In this document: positions 15,263 to 24,497 of the stretch, one piece after another
Numbering within the stretch: the stretch's first letter is position 1
Layout of the letters: each line of letters begins with the position of its first letter
Assembly: GCF_021725675.1 (NCBI RefSeq)
Contig: NZ_JAKJPO010000001.1
Location: 992,001-1,056,000 of the forward strand
Direction: 5' to 3'
Source of the DNA: Marilutibacter chinensis
GTDB lineage: Bacteria > Pseudomonadota > Gammaproteobacteria > Xanthomonadales > Xanthomonadaceae
Length of the DNA: 64,000 bases
Position numbers and translations under genes: made by a program
The notes under the pieces: generated by a model
The model's input: the letters and a program-made list of their open reading frames with translations, nothing else
The model's database searches: none
What the model was told of the DNA's origin: nothing

Positions 15263-17905
15263 TTATGCTCCGATCGCTGCCTTCAACTGCTCAGTGACGC
15301 TGTTGCCCTTCTCGTCCTTCAGCTGGGCCATGAGGTAGATCCCCTTGCCCTTGCTCTTGGTCGCCCAGAGCTCGCCCACCATCCGCTTTTCCTTCTCGGT
15401 GTCGGATGAGTAACGGTCCCCGCCCTTGTATTCCACGACCAGCAAGCGCCCGTCCTTGAGACGAGCGACGAAATCCGGATAGGTGCGCTGCTTGGCCGTG
15501 GGCATCCAGAACTGGCTGCGATCCACCAGGTTGCGCACCCAGAACTCGACCTCGTCCAGCTGGTCGATGGCTTGGGCGCAGAGGAACTCCTCGCCCACCT
15601 TGCCGCCGGCGGTCTTCCACTGAAGGTCGCCCACGAAGGGGTAGTAGTGCTTGCGGAACCGGTAGGTGCCACCCTGATAGTAGGAGTGGGCCGGATACAA
15701 CGTCATGTCCGCCGGGTAGGTGAACATCGCGTCGGGCTCGTCGCTGACCACGACCTCGGCGGCATCGCCGAACAGGGCCTGCTGGAAGCCGTCCTTCAGT
15801 GCCTCGACCTTGGCGAGCTGGAGCTGCTCACTCAGCTTGCGCCGGAGGACGAACTGGCCGTTGAGCAGCTGGGACAGGGAGAAGCCCCGATCCTGGGACA
15901 GACCGCTGATGGCCCGGCGCACCCACTCCCGCAATACGGGTTGCTTCACGGCCGGGTCGCGGATCTTCTGGTCCAGCCACCCCACCAGGTCTGCCTCGGT
16001 CCGGTCCTTGGCAAAGCCCGGAAGGTAGGTGTTCACGTCGTCGTCGATCTTGGTGTAGGTGACCTTTTCATCCACCAGATCGACTTCGAAGGTCTGGCTG
16101 TCGGCGTTGAACTTGAGGCTGGACAGATCCGGTGGATACGCCAGCAGATCCCACGTGAACCCGGGGGGCACCGCGCCGCTTTCGATGAACTCCAGCTCGC
16201 CCTGCTCCATGACGCAGAGCCGGGGCACACTGAAAACGGCCCCGTTTTGGCTGGGAGCCTTGACGGCCTTGGAAGCGATCTGGTGACGCTCAATGGTGGC
16301 GGCAACGTCCTCGCGTTCCTTTGCGGGTGCGGCAAGGGTGATCGCCTCCACCGTGGAATCGTCCACCTCCCCCGTGATCTCGACCGTGCCGCCCTTGCCT
16401 TCCTCGTTGGGCACGAACACCACGTTGCCCTGGTCGCGCTCGGGGACGTTGGTCAGGTCCGGTGGCTTGCTGACCGCCACGGTGGTCTTGGGCGGTGCGG
16501 GGACAGGATTCGATCCGCCTTGCAGGCCCAGGCCAGGCCCGGGCGTCGGTTCACGCTGGACGGCGCCCACGGCTTCCAACGGATTGAATCCAATGTCGAT
16601 GAGCGACTTGGTGAGCTCCGCCGCCGCCAGGTTGAAGTGGGTTGTGGTGACGTGGGCATAGGCCTTGTTCATGGCCTCTTGCTTGCGGCGCGTGGCATAC
16701 GGCATCCGCAGCACACGGCCCAGCAACTGCTGGATGTCCTTGTCGCTTTTGACCTGGGCCACAGAGCAGAAGACGTAGGCGAACGAACAGTCCCAGCCCT
16801 CCTTGAGGGCCTGCTTGGTGATGATGACCTCGATCGGGCAATCCTTGGCAAACAGATCGACGCCGTCGATTTCCCGTTGGTCACCGGTGGCAATGGCGAT
16901 GGCCCTCTCTGGGACCTTCTCGTTGTCGATGAGGTGGCGTTTGACCTCCTCCACCGTGGCCGTGCCCTTGGCGTTCTCCGCCTGGATCAGCAGGATGGGA
17001 CGGATGTAGTCCGGTTCGCCCAGCGCGGTTTTGCCCAGCTCGTTGCGACGGGCCACAGCGCTGCCCACCGCCGCCTCCCATTGCCCCACGTGCTCCTTGA
17101 GCACGACGGGGAACTTGATCATGTTTGCCACCTTTAGCTCGAAGGCGCTGACGCTGACCAGCACGTTGCTCTTGCTGGCTTCCGGCGTGGCGGTCAATTC
17201 CACCACCACCTTTGCACCTAAGCGTTGGTAGACCTCGTATGACAGCGGCGTGTTGGCGTTGTGCGCCTCGTCGGTGATGACCAGCGGCCCGTGGAGTTTG
17301 AGAAGGTTGGCGAACGAGGCGATGGCCTTGCCCGCTGCGTTCTGCTCCAGATAAGGCAGATCGGACACGCTTCCGGCGAAGTGTGCCTCCAAGTCCTCGT
17401 GGTGCTCGTAGACTTTGCGGCCGTCCTGGTTCTCCACGCGAAGCGCTGCCATCGTGGAAATCACCACGCACACCTTCGTGCCCAGATCGGCGGGGCGAAT
17501 GTGAGTGAAGTCTTCGACGTCGAACACCGCCACCTTGCCACCGAAGGCCTCATCCAACTCCTGACGGTAGGGGTGGCGAGGATCCTTGAACGCTTCCAGA
17601 GTCTGGGTCTTGATCTGGGTGGTGGGCACCATCCACATGACCAGCGGATATGTGCGCTCCAGATAAGCATCGCCGGCAGCCTGGATGATGTGCGCGCCCA
17701 TGACGGTCTTGCCGCCGCCCGTGGGGATGCGCAGGCACACGTAAGGAGTGGCCCCCATGCCCGGCATGGGCTTGTAGTTCGTGACCAGGCCCGGATCCAC
17801 GTTCTTCTCAAATGCAGATACGGGACCTGTCAGCCGCGCGTCTTCGAGGAACTGGGCCAAGCTGGACAGGGCCCGTTGCTGATACACCTTCAAGGAGAGA
17901 GCCAT
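15263..17905 (-). CDS. res: Type III restriction enzyme, Res subunit
   Basis: The ATG-dependent SF2 helicase-nuclease subunit of a type III system: it translocates on DNA and cuts when two unmodified sites meet. I place the start at ATG 17905, although a TTG at 17911 overlaps the Mod stop. In the 880-residue product Walker A is RIPTGGGKT (residues 59-67), the DEAH box is at 212-215, helicase motif VI is QQLLGRVLRMPYA (about 392-404), and a C-terminal PD-(D/E)xK nuclease shows YPDFVARL followed by VVEYKG. Length is a little below that of EcoP15I Res (about 970). It is translated right after Mod. Confidence 0.92.
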   Translation of the reverse strand: MALSLKVYQQRALSSLAQFLEDARLTGPVSAFEKNVDPGLVTNYKPMPGMGATPYVCLRIPTGGGKTVMGAHIIQAAGDAYLERTYPLVMWMVPTTQIKTQTLEAFKDPRHPYRQELDEAFGGKVAVFDVEDFTHIRPADLGTKVCVVISTMAALRVENQDGRKVYEHHEDLEAHFAGSVSDLPYLEQNAAGKAIASFANLLKLHGPLVITDEAHNANTPLSYEVYQRLGAKVVVELTATPEASKSNVLVSVSAFELKVANMIKFPVVLKEHVGQWEAAVGSAVARRNELGKTALGEPDYIRPILLIQAENAKGTATVEEVKRHLIDNEKVPERAIAIATGDQREIDGVDLFAKDCPIEVIITKQALKEGWDCSFAYVFCSVAQVKSDKDIQQLLGRVLRMPYATRRKQEAMNKAYAHVTTTHFNLAAAELTKSLIDIGFNPLEAVGAVQREPTPGPGLGLQGGSNPVPAPPKTTVAVSKPPDLTNVPERDQGNVVFVPNEEGKGGTVEITGEVDDSTVEAITLAAPAKEREDVAATIERHQIASKAVKAPSQNGAVFSVPRLCVMEQGELEFIESGAVPPGFTWDLLAYPPDLSSLKFNADSQTFEVDLVDEKVTYTKIDDDVNTYLPGFAKDRTEADLVGWLDQKIRDPAVKQPVLREWVRRAISGLSQDRGFSLSQLLNGQFVLRRKLSEQLQLAKVEALKDGFQQALFGDAAEVVVSDEPDAMFTYPADMTLYPAHSYYQGGTYRFRKHYYPFVGDLQWKTAGGKVGEEFLCAQAIDQLDEVEFWVRNLVDRSQFWMPTAKQRTYPDFVARLKDGRLLVVEYKGGDRYSSDTEKEKRMVGELWATKSKGKGIYLMAQLKDEKGNSVTEQLKAAIGA

Positions 17906-17907
17906 GA

Positions 17908-19428
17908 TCAACGCGCCTTGATGTCGTAGGGGGTCTGCTTGAACGTGATCTGGAGCTCTTCCAGCCGCTCCTTCGGCAAGTCGCAGGACTCACCGTAAAT
18001 CACCTTGGGTCCGTCGAACGGCTCCAGTCCTCGCAACACCCTTTTGGTCAGCACGTTGCCGCCGGTCTTACTCTCGTCGCCAAGGATCCCGTTGAACAGC
18101 AAGTAGTAGCCCACACCGTGATGCTCACCCAGAAAGGGTTTCTTTGGTGCCCGTGTAGATCGCGCGGTGCCGGTCTCGGCGAACCACACGTGCGCGGCCA
18201 GGTGCTCGAAGCGAATGCCTTCCCGAATGTGACCGTCCTCGTCGAAGACGGGCACTCCCAGCTTGTAGAAGCGGAAGCCGCCGCCCCCTTTCCAGTTGAG
18301 ATCCTTCGACACTCCGCCTTGTTCGCCGTCCACTACCTTCACAAGCCTCGGCTGGCAGTGAGTGCGTGCATGCTCACCCATCTCAATGCCGATCCACTGC
18401 CGGCCCATTTTGTGGGCCACCGCGGCCGTGGTGCCCGATCCCAAGAAGCTATCTAGCACCAGTTCTCCCGGTGCAGAACCAATCTCCAGGACCCGCTGCA
18501 TCAGCTTCTCTGGTTTGGGGGTGCCGAAAACATCACCGCCGAACAGACTCACGATTTCCTTCTTCGCGTCCTGCGTGTGTCCCGCTTCGTCGTAGTGCCA
18601 GTAGGTCTGCGGCACCCTGCCCTGCTTCACGTCGGTGAGGAACCGCTTCAAAGAAGGGGCGCTGTTCCCGTCCTTGCCCCACCAAATGCGATTGTCGGCA
18701 TCGAGCTCTTCCAGCTTGGCCTTGGAGATGGACCAGTAACGACCCGGAGGGGGGCCGGGGATCTCCCGGCCGCTAGGAGTGGTGACCGGGTAGATGCCCA
18801 AGCTGTAGGAATTGCGCGCTGAAAGATCGCTGGCCTTCCAAGGTCCACGGGGATCGCTGTCCTGGTTCTTGTAGGCCTTGTCCTGAGCCGCTGTTCGCGG
18901 CACCAGATTGGGGACCCACTTTTCAGCGTTCTTGGCGTAGACAAACAGGTGATCGTGGTCTACGGAAAAGTGGCGAGCGGAAGACTTGGGCGAGTAGTTC
19001 TTTCGCCAGATGACATTTGCAATGAAGTTCTTTCGCTGAAAAATCTCGTCGGCGATAACCTTGAAGTAATGGGCTTCGTTGTCGTCCAGCGTGATCCAAA
19101 TGGAGCCATCATCGGCCAAGAGTTCCTTCAATAGCTCAAGGCGGGGATACATCATCGACAACCATTGAGAGTGTTCAATGTTGTCGTCGTAGTGCTCACT
19201 GACCGCCGACTGGGTGTTGTAGGGCGGATCGATGAAAATGCATTTGACCTGCCCACCGTAATACGGGAGCAAGGCCTTGAGCGCCTCCAGGTTGTCCCCC
19301 TCGATGAGCATGTTCGGGGAGTCCTCCTCCCCATGGGACAGCTTGGCGACTGGCTCCAACAATCGGTAAGGAGCCAGGGCGGCGCGCGTGAGATCCGCGT
19401 CGCGGTTGAACCAAGAAAGCAGTGGCAT
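17908..19428 (-). CDS. mod: Type III DNA adenine methyltransferase, Mod subunit
   Basis: Mod recognises the asymmetric target and methylates adenine at N6. In the 506-residue product motif IV, DPPYNT (67-72), precedes motif I, FLGSGTT (328-334), the beta-class order used by type III Mod. The ATG at 19428 has AGGGGATC upstream and matches where the family usually begins; a TTG at 19470 would add 14 residues. The middle (residues 140-300) is the target recognition region. No simple-sequence repeat is present in the gene, so phase variation of this Mod by repeat slippage is not expected. Confidence 0.92.
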   Translation of the reverse strand: MPLLSWFNRDADLTRAALAPYRLLEPVAKLSHGEEDSPNMLIEGDNLEALKALLPYYGGQVKCIFIDPPYNTQSAVSEHYDDNIEHSQWLSMMYPRLELLKELLADDGSIWITLDDNEAHYFKVIADEIFQRKNFIANVIWRKNYSPKSSARHFSVDHDHLFVYAKNAEKWVPNLVPRTAAQDKAYKNQDSDPRGPWKASDLSARNSYSLGIYPVTTPSGREIPGPPPGRYWSISKAKLEELDADNRIWWGKDGNSAPSLKRFLTDVKQGRVPQTYWHYDEAGHTQDAKKEIVSLFGGDVFGTPKPEKLMQRVLEIGSAPGELVLDSFLGSGTTAAVAHKMGRQWIGIEMGEHARTHCQPRLVKVVDGEQGGVSKDLNWKGGGGFRFYKLGVPVFDEDGHIREGIRFEHLAAHVWFAETGTARSTRAPKKPFLGEHHGVGYYLLFNGILGDESKTGGNVLTKRVLRGLEPFDGPKVIYGESCDLPKERLEELQITFKQTPYDIKAR

Positions 19429-19536
19429 CCAGTGATCCCCTAAGACAGGCCCCCAGTATCGTTCAGCCAAAGGATGCAGGGCCAGTTTCGCAAGGCCTGA
19501 GACGGTTCAACCCTTTGTTTTCCAAGGATTGGCGGA

Positions 19537-21735
19537 TCACTGGCAGGCCAGCGACACCACCGTTTGCGCAGAGCCAAGGTCTTTCGGCAGCTGGGCCCTG
19601 CAGACCCCCGTCACCTCGACCACCTGCCCCGGCTCCGGGTGCTGCAGGTAGAGCGCCCCATCGAAGCCCACCTGGGTGGTCTCCCGCGGGGTGGTGGCGA
19701 CCGTGCCGGGCGGGATGTTGGAACCGGTCAGGGTGTAGGAGCGCGCGGTTTCGGTGAGCACCGGAAACGCCACGTGCATCCCGGCTTGGCGTCCCGCCAT
19801 GGCGTTCTTCTCGGTCTCTCCCACCTGGGTGCCCAGGGGCAGTGCCTTGTCGTCGATGCGCACGGTGGTGGGAACCAGGGCGGCCACGTCGCCGGTCACC
19901 AGGCGGCCCTTGGCATCGGTCTGGCCCACCACCCGGCCGCCCACGCGCACGGGCACGTTGGGCTGGCCAGGCACGTCCACCACCGCGAAGCCTTGGGGCG
20001 CCGGGCGCAGGAACGTCACGCCCTTCCCGTCGATGTGGACCGCTCCGCTGTAGCCCCCGCTGACGTAAGGCATGCCGTGCCCGGTGCCGGCGTCGAGGCG
20101 GGCCATGCCGGTGTCGGTGTTCCAGGAGGCGGCGGCCCTCACCTGATTGCCGCGCTCGCCCCGCTCCACTTCCGCCGCCACGCTGACCGGGGTGTCGCCG
20201 AGGGTGGGCCGGCCGGAGTAGCGAAGCGCCCAGGCGTCAGCGTTGGGGGCCGCGCGTGCCCTGACGCCCATACGGTTGGCCCCGAAGGCGTAGGTATAGC
20301 CGGCTTCCACGCGGGTGTCGCCGCGCCCGATGTCGCGCAGCACGCTGGCGCCGACCTGGTGAGGCCCCTTGCGCCAGTTCACGCCCACGTCGGCAAAGGT
20401 TACGCGGGCCCGGTCGGTCGTCAGGTCGGTGTAGCCGGCGCGCAGGGACAGGTCGCGGCTGGGTCGCCAGAACAAGGACGCGCGGGTGCGCTCCAGCACG
20501 TCGGCGGCCCGTTCCGGTCGCAGGCGCCAGTAGTCCTCGTTGCGCTCGTGCTCGAGGCGCGCACCGAAGGTCGGGCCACGGTAATCGTAGGCGGCGGCCA
20601 CGCGCCGGCCGCCCCCACTGGAGCGCCCGACTTCCAGATCGAGCGTGCCCAGGGTGCCCAACGTGGTGGTGGCGCCCAGGGCCAAGTTTGACTTCCCTTC
20701 CCCATCGGCTTGCGCGTTCGTGCGCAGGGTCCAGCGATCGGAGGCGCCCCAAGCCAGTGAGGCGCTGGCACCGGTCTTCTCATAGCGGTTCTCGTCCTCG
20801 CGCACTTGGCCCACGGCCACGTCCCAGGTGGTGAGGCCTGGGCGAAGCAAAGTGGGCGCGATGTAGTAGCGCTGATCGCTCACCACCGCCTCGCGGCCGA
20901 ATCGGTCGCGCACCACCACTTGGGCCTGGTTTGCACCGGCCGACAGCGGACTGCCTTCGACGATGAAGGGGCCGCGCTCCACGTCCCGCTGGAGCACGCG
21001 GGCCTGGTTGGCCATGACCTCCACGGTGCCCGGATCCAACGCCAAGCCACCCAATGTGGGGATGGGATAGGTGGGCGTCATCGGGTCGAGGGCCTTGGGG
21101 TCCTTGGCGATGCGCACGCCGCCCAGGTTCACGACCGCCGACGGTGGCCCGGTGAACACGTCACCGGCTTCGTAAGTCACCAGCCGTGGCAGATCGTCCT
21201 TCTGCCACCGCGTGATGCCGCGGCGATACTCCCCGCCCCGCGTTGAATCCACGTTGAGCTGCCCGGTGGTGGAGAGCACGCCCCACCGTCCGGCGGTGCG
21301 CACCTCGTGGGACAGGGACGCGCCCTGGGCTTCCTGCGTCGCGCGCCCTGAAAGCGAATAATTGATCAGCACGCCGGGCGCCGCGGGCGAGAGTGAACCG
21401 GTGGTTTCGTGGCGCTTGACCGATTGAACCGGTGCGCGATCGGGGGGAATGGTGATGGCCACGGTGGCGTCCTCTTCCTTCACCGCCAGGACCACGCCCA
21501 ACGCTTGAGCAGACAGCGGACCGCTCTCGCCTTCCATCAACACCACGCCCAAGGCAGACCAGGTGGTGGCATCGGCGAACCACTGGCCCTGCTGCTCCCA
21601 GAAGATGGTCGGTTCCTTCGCAGGTTTGCCGCCAACGGTGGGGAGCAGCACGCTGGGCTCCACGCCCTGGGGAACAGCAGCGCCGGCCGCGTGCGCAGCC
21701 AGGCAAAGCGCGAGCAGAACTCCCCAACGGCGCAT
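19537..21735 (-). CDS. Pilus outer-membrane usher (FimD/PapC superfamily, Csu-like)
   Basis: The outer-membrane pore that secretes and assembles chaperone-bound pilus subunits. The 732-residue protein starts with a signal peptide (LLALCLAAHAAGA), then has an N-terminal periplasmic domain, a long beta-strand-rich barrel (repeated GYTYAFGANRMGV-type strands) with an inserted plug region, and a C-terminal domain ending in Cys-containing strands. It is the last gene of a three-gene operon with the chaperone 7 bp upstream. Shorter than FimD (about 850), which agrees with the Csu/SCPU branch of ushers. Confidence 0.88.
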   Translation of the reverse strand: MRRWGVLLALCLAAHAAGAAVPQGVEPSVLLPTVGGKPAKEPTIFWEQQGQWFADATTWSALGVVLMEGESGPLSAQALGVVLAVKEEDATVAITIPPDRAPVQSVKRHETTGSLSPAAPGVLINYSLSGRATQEAQGASLSHEVRTAGRWGVLSTTGQLNVDSTRGGEYRRGITRWQKDDLPRLVTYEAGDVFTGPPSAVVNLGGVRIAKDPKALDPMTPTYPIPTLGGLALDPGTVEVMANQARVLQRDVERGPFIVEGSPLSAGANQAQVVVRDRFGREAVVSDQRYYIAPTLLRPGLTTWDVAVGQVREDENRYEKTGASASLAWGASDRWTLRTNAQADGEGKSNLALGATTTLGTLGTLDLEVGRSSGGGRRVAAAYDYRGPTFGARLEHERNEDYWRLRPERAADVLERTRASLFWRPSRDLSLRAGYTDLTTDRARVTFADVGVNWRKGPHQVGASVLRDIGRGDTRVEAGYTYAFGANRMGVRARAAPNADAWALRYSGRPTLGDTPVSVAAEVERGERGNQVRAAASWNTDTGMARLDAGTGHGMPYVSGGYSGAVHIDGKGVTFLRPAPQGFAVVDVPGQPNVPVRVGGRVVGQTDAKGRLVTGDVAALVPTTVRIDDKALPLGTQVGETEKNAMAGRQAGMHVAFPVLTETARSYTLTGSNIPPGTVATTPRETTQVGFDGALYLQHPEPGQVVEVTGVCRAQLPKDLGSAQTVVSLACQ

Positions 21736-21742
21736 GGATGGC

Positions 21743-22420
21743 TCAAGGGGCGACGGCGAGCGAGACCGTCTGACCGTTGACGGTCAGGGTCAACGCCGAG
21801 GCGCGGTGCTCCGGCTTGAGCGGGATGTCCTTGCTCAGCCCGGGCAGCACCCACCCCAGCGCGCCTTCGCGCCACGACTGGCCGGAGGAAGGCCCAATGG
21901 TGGTCACGCGCGCGGCGGTGGTGCCGGTGTTGGTCAGGCGGTAGCCCGAACCGTCCGGCGACAGCGCCGCGGTCAAGCGAACGTCAGGCGTCGAATCTTC
22001 AAACGCCAGCGGCAGGGAATGATTCACGAGCAGCGAGACGTTCGACCGCCCACCATTCTCGACGGGAGGGGACGGCAGCTGCTTGAAGATGACGCGGTAG
22101 TAGCCCACCGCCCCACTTCCACTGATCCTCACCACCCGAACCACCCGCCGCCCTTTCGGAGGAATGGAGATGATCGATGGCGAAGCCAGCACATCACCGG
22201 TATTCACCAGCTGGTCGACTCCATCCTTCTGCAGCCACTGGTAGGCAGTGACCTGAAAGCTCACCGGCATGTCGTCTGAATTGATCAGCGTGACCGCGTG
22301 CGCTTTCGTGGAGGGTTCGCCCAGAAGCGCCGTCGGGGTCAAGGACACTTGGGAAGCGCCTGCGGAGAACGGGAGCAAACTGAAAACCAAAAGAGTGAAG
22401 AAAAACACTAGCGATCGCAT
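21743..22420 (-). CDS. Periplasmic pilus chaperone (PapD-like)
   Basis: Chaperones of this family donate a strand to pilus subunits in the periplasm and deliver them to the usher. The 225-residue product has a signal peptide (FSLLPFSAGA) and two immunoglobulin-like domains. The first contains the conserved pattern with a Tyr-Arg-Val strand (GYYRVIFKQLP) and a run of hydrophobics ending in SIISIPPKGRRVVRV, where the subunit-anchoring Arg lies. The spacing to the usher is 7 bp. An intrinsic terminator separates it from the SCPU subunit gene, which would lower its expression relative to the subunit. Confidence 0.85.
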   Translation of the reverse strand: MRSLVFFFTLLVFSLLPFSAGASQVSLTPTALLGEPSTKAHAVTLINSDDMPVSFQVTAYQWLQKDGVDQLVNTGDVLASPSIISIPPKGRRVVRVVRISGSGAVGYYRVIFKQLPSPPVENGGRSNVSLLVNHSLPLAFEDSTPDVRLTAALSPDGSGYRLTNTGTTAARVTTIGPSSGQSWREGALGWVLPGLSKDIPLKPEHRASALTLTVNGQTVSLAVAP

Positions 22421-22494
22421 GGAGGCATCTCCTGTCGGGGGATACCTTTCAAGCTAGAGACGATCCACGTTTCGTCAACCCATACCCACTCACA

Positions 22495-22522
22495 ATGAAA
22501 AGCCCCGCAGGTGCGGGGCTTC
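22495..22522 (-). terminator. Terminator/attenuator between SCPU subunit and chaperone genes
   Basis: On the minus strand a perfect 9-10 bp GC-rich hairpin (22501-22520) is followed by TTTTCATT. Since the chaperone and usher genes lie beyond it, partial read-through would give high levels of the structural subunit and lower levels of the assembly proteins. Confidence 0.75.
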
Positions 22523-22545
22523 TCGTCGTGCAGATCGAGTGTCGA

Positions 22546-23049
22546 TCAGTTGTAGGTCAGGGTGACCTGGACGGTGTCGCTGTAAAACCCGTTGGGCGCC
22601 TTGTTCGCTCCCAGAAAGGCGATGGAGTAAGGCATGAACTGCCACTCGCCATTGCCGACCCCGGAAATCTGATCTGCGCCCGTGCCCCACGTTTCACCAC
22701 CCACCATATCCCGGTGGAGAGAGTAAGCCAGGAAAAAACCAGGGCCCGACAGACTGCGGTGATTCGGGAAATCGGCGTTCAAACCGTAGTTCAGGCCATC
22801 ACCGGGGGCAATCTCGTAAGCGGTGCCGGTATTGCAGCGAGCGCCGATGCCCGTCGGCGACGAAGCCACCTGCGAGAGCGATAGCGAGTTGATGTCCAGG
22901 TTGTCCAGCGGAGAGATCTGCAACTGACACCCTGGAAGAACTTGGCCGTTGATGATCAGGTTTTCCGACACCTCGTCGGCGAACACGGGCGCAGCCATTG
23001 CGACCAGGGCGATGGGAAGGATGGAACGGAGGATGGACTTGCGATTCAT
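22546..23049 (-). CDS. Spore coat U (SCPU)-domain pilus subunit, CsuA/B-like
   Basis: The start at ATG 23049 gives a signal peptide (ILPIALVAMAAPVFA) on a 167-residue protein. The SCPU pattern is clear: an N-terminal GQVLPGCQLQIS with a first Cys, GARCNTGTAYEIAP with a second Cys, and a C-terminal donor-type strand (FYSDTVQVTLTYN). SCPU proteins form the shaft of Csu-type pili, which promote adhesion to hydrophobic surfaces and biofilm formation. Only one subunit gene is present, so the tip adhesin (CsuE equivalent) is missing here or is provided elsewhere. Confidence 0.85.
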   Translation of the reverse strand: MNRKSILRSILPIALVAMAAPVFADEVSENLIINGQVLPGCQLQISPLDNLDINSLSLSQVASSPTGIGARCNTGTAYEIAPGDGLNYGLNADFPNHRSLSGPGFFLAYSLHRDMVGGETWGTGADQISGVGNGEWQFMPYSIAFLGANKAPNGFYSDTVQVTLTYN

Positions 23050-23169
23050 GGGTATCGGCTCCTTGTTAGGAATGTGAGTAGGGGTGAGTGGCCCGACGTG
23101 GACCATCCCTCTACCGATACCTGGAATCGGCGAGTTGGCAAGGGGTGCCGAAAGAACGGCGAGAGAACC

Positions 23170-23466
23170 TCATAGCCGGGGGCGAGGTTTCGCGGGCGCT
23201 TCGATCATCGGCGTGGCATTGAGTGTATTTGCCAGGCTGCGCGCACGCTTGCGGGCGTCCCACTTGGCTTGAACATAGGGGCGAGAGGATCGACCACGTA
23301 TCGATCTTAGAATTCTTCGATGCTCGTCCAGTATCTGACGGCTCCGTTTCTCATCCGACCAATCAATGGTTGGACAACCTTGGCTCAGGCTAACGTCGAG
23401 CAAGCCGCGTTGAATGGCTTCCTTGATGGTGATGGTGCCGTTGGTGATGAGCTTCGTGTTGTTCAT
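23170..23466 (-). CDS. Unknown small basic protein
   Basis: The start ATG 23466 has AAGGA upstream. The 98-residue product is basic, with a Cys near residue 31 and many Arg, and no recognised domain. It ends in APAKPRPRL, which resembles the tails of the two long ankyrin proteins. It stands alone between the pilus operon and the RadC gene. Function unknown. Confidence 0.5.
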   Translation of the reverse strand: MNNTKLITNGTITIKEAIQRGLLDVSLSQGCPTIDWSDEKRSRQILDEHRRILRSIRGRSSRPYVQAKWDARKRARSLANTLNATPMIEAPAKPRPRL

Positions 23467-23723
23467 GGCGAGGTCCTTGGTTGTCGGCTGGCTGTATTGC
23501 CTTCCATACATCCAAAGTAGATCGCCACTGGAATATGTCCATGGCTGCAATGGATCTTTTCAAGACTAAAATCAAAATCTGCTGAATTTCACGCAAATAT
23601 TCCTAGCATCGAATCCGCGCCGAAGGCGTCGCTGCCTTTTCTTCCATCGAGGGCTTTTCAGATCGCCGGTCGCGCAGCGGCCGGTGGCGGCGAAAGGCCT
23701 TTCCTGAGTGATAAAGGGGGTGG

Positions 23724-24203
23724 TCACACCCACCCCCGTGCAGCCATCGACACGTGCGAGGTTCCCGCGACCACCAGGTGGTCCAGCACTCGAACGTCCA
23801 GCAGTGCCAGCGACTGCTTCAGACGGGCCGTCAGGGCACGGTCGGCCGCCGACGGTTCGGGCTCCCCGGAGGGATGGTTGTGAAAGAAGATGACCGCCGC
23901 GGCGTTGTGGTCCAAGGCCTGCTTGGCCACGATGCGGGGGTGAACTTCGCAGCCGTCGATGGTGCCCTGGAAGAGGTGCTCGGTGGCGATGATGCGGTGG
24001 CGGGTATCGAGGAAGACCACGCCGAACACCTCGTGCGGCAGGCCAGCGCAGCGGGCCTTGAGGAAGTCGGCGGCGCCGCTGGGGTCGGTGATGGCGCCTT
24101 GGCGCTGCAGGCGGCGCTCCAGGATTTGCGAGGCGGCCAGGAGGATGCCCTCCTCGTCCATCGTCAGTTGGTATTGGGCCCGGATGTCGTTCGCTCGCTT
24201 CAT
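23724..24203 (-). CDS. radC: RadC-like JAB domain protein
   Basis: The start is ATG 24203, with GGAGAAAG upstream; the open frame beyond it is intergenic. The 159-residue protein is the JAB/JAMM domain alone: EVFGVVFLDTRHR, then VAKQALDHNAAAVIFFHNHPSGEPEPSAAD, whose HxH...D residues bind zinc. Chromosomal RadC (about 225 residues) has an extra N-terminal helix-hairpin-helix domain that is missing here. Short RadC copies are common on plasmids, ICEs and prophages and their role is uncertain. Some annotations call them antirestriction-like, which I would not infer here. Confidence 0.85.
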   Translation of the reverse strand: MKRANDIRAQYQLTMDEEGILLAASQILERRLQRQGAITDPSGAADFLKARCAGLPHEVFGVVFLDTRHRIIATEHLFQGTIDGCEVHPRIVAKQALDHNAAAVIFFHNHPSGEPEPSAADRALTARLKQSLALLDVRVLDHLVVAGTSHVSMAARGWV

Positions 24204-24497
24204 CTGCTTTCTCCACCGGCGCGGGATGCGCCTCTGGGAACCGATGGGCGACGCGATCAGCCCTTCCCGCACCCGGGAGCGAGCACCGCCAGGCGCGCAG
24301 CGTAGGGCCAGAACACCGTGGAGGAGGCCCGCCCTTGCGGGAGGGGCAAGCGGAGCCAGGATTCCCAATGAAGAGGCCACTGCCCGGTGGATGCCGAAGC
24401 GACCCGTCGGCTTGAGGGCCTGGCTTGAGAGGAGTGGGTAGCGAAAGCAGCTTGTGAGAGGACGCCCTGAAGATGGCGGCTGTTCGAGCATCGCGGC

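Noticed and set aside
24204..24497. N-terminal extension of RadC with a helix-hairpin-helix domain
   Set aside because: The open frame continues upstream but the sequence is repetitive, lacks the domain, and a good ribosome binding site precedes ATG 24203.
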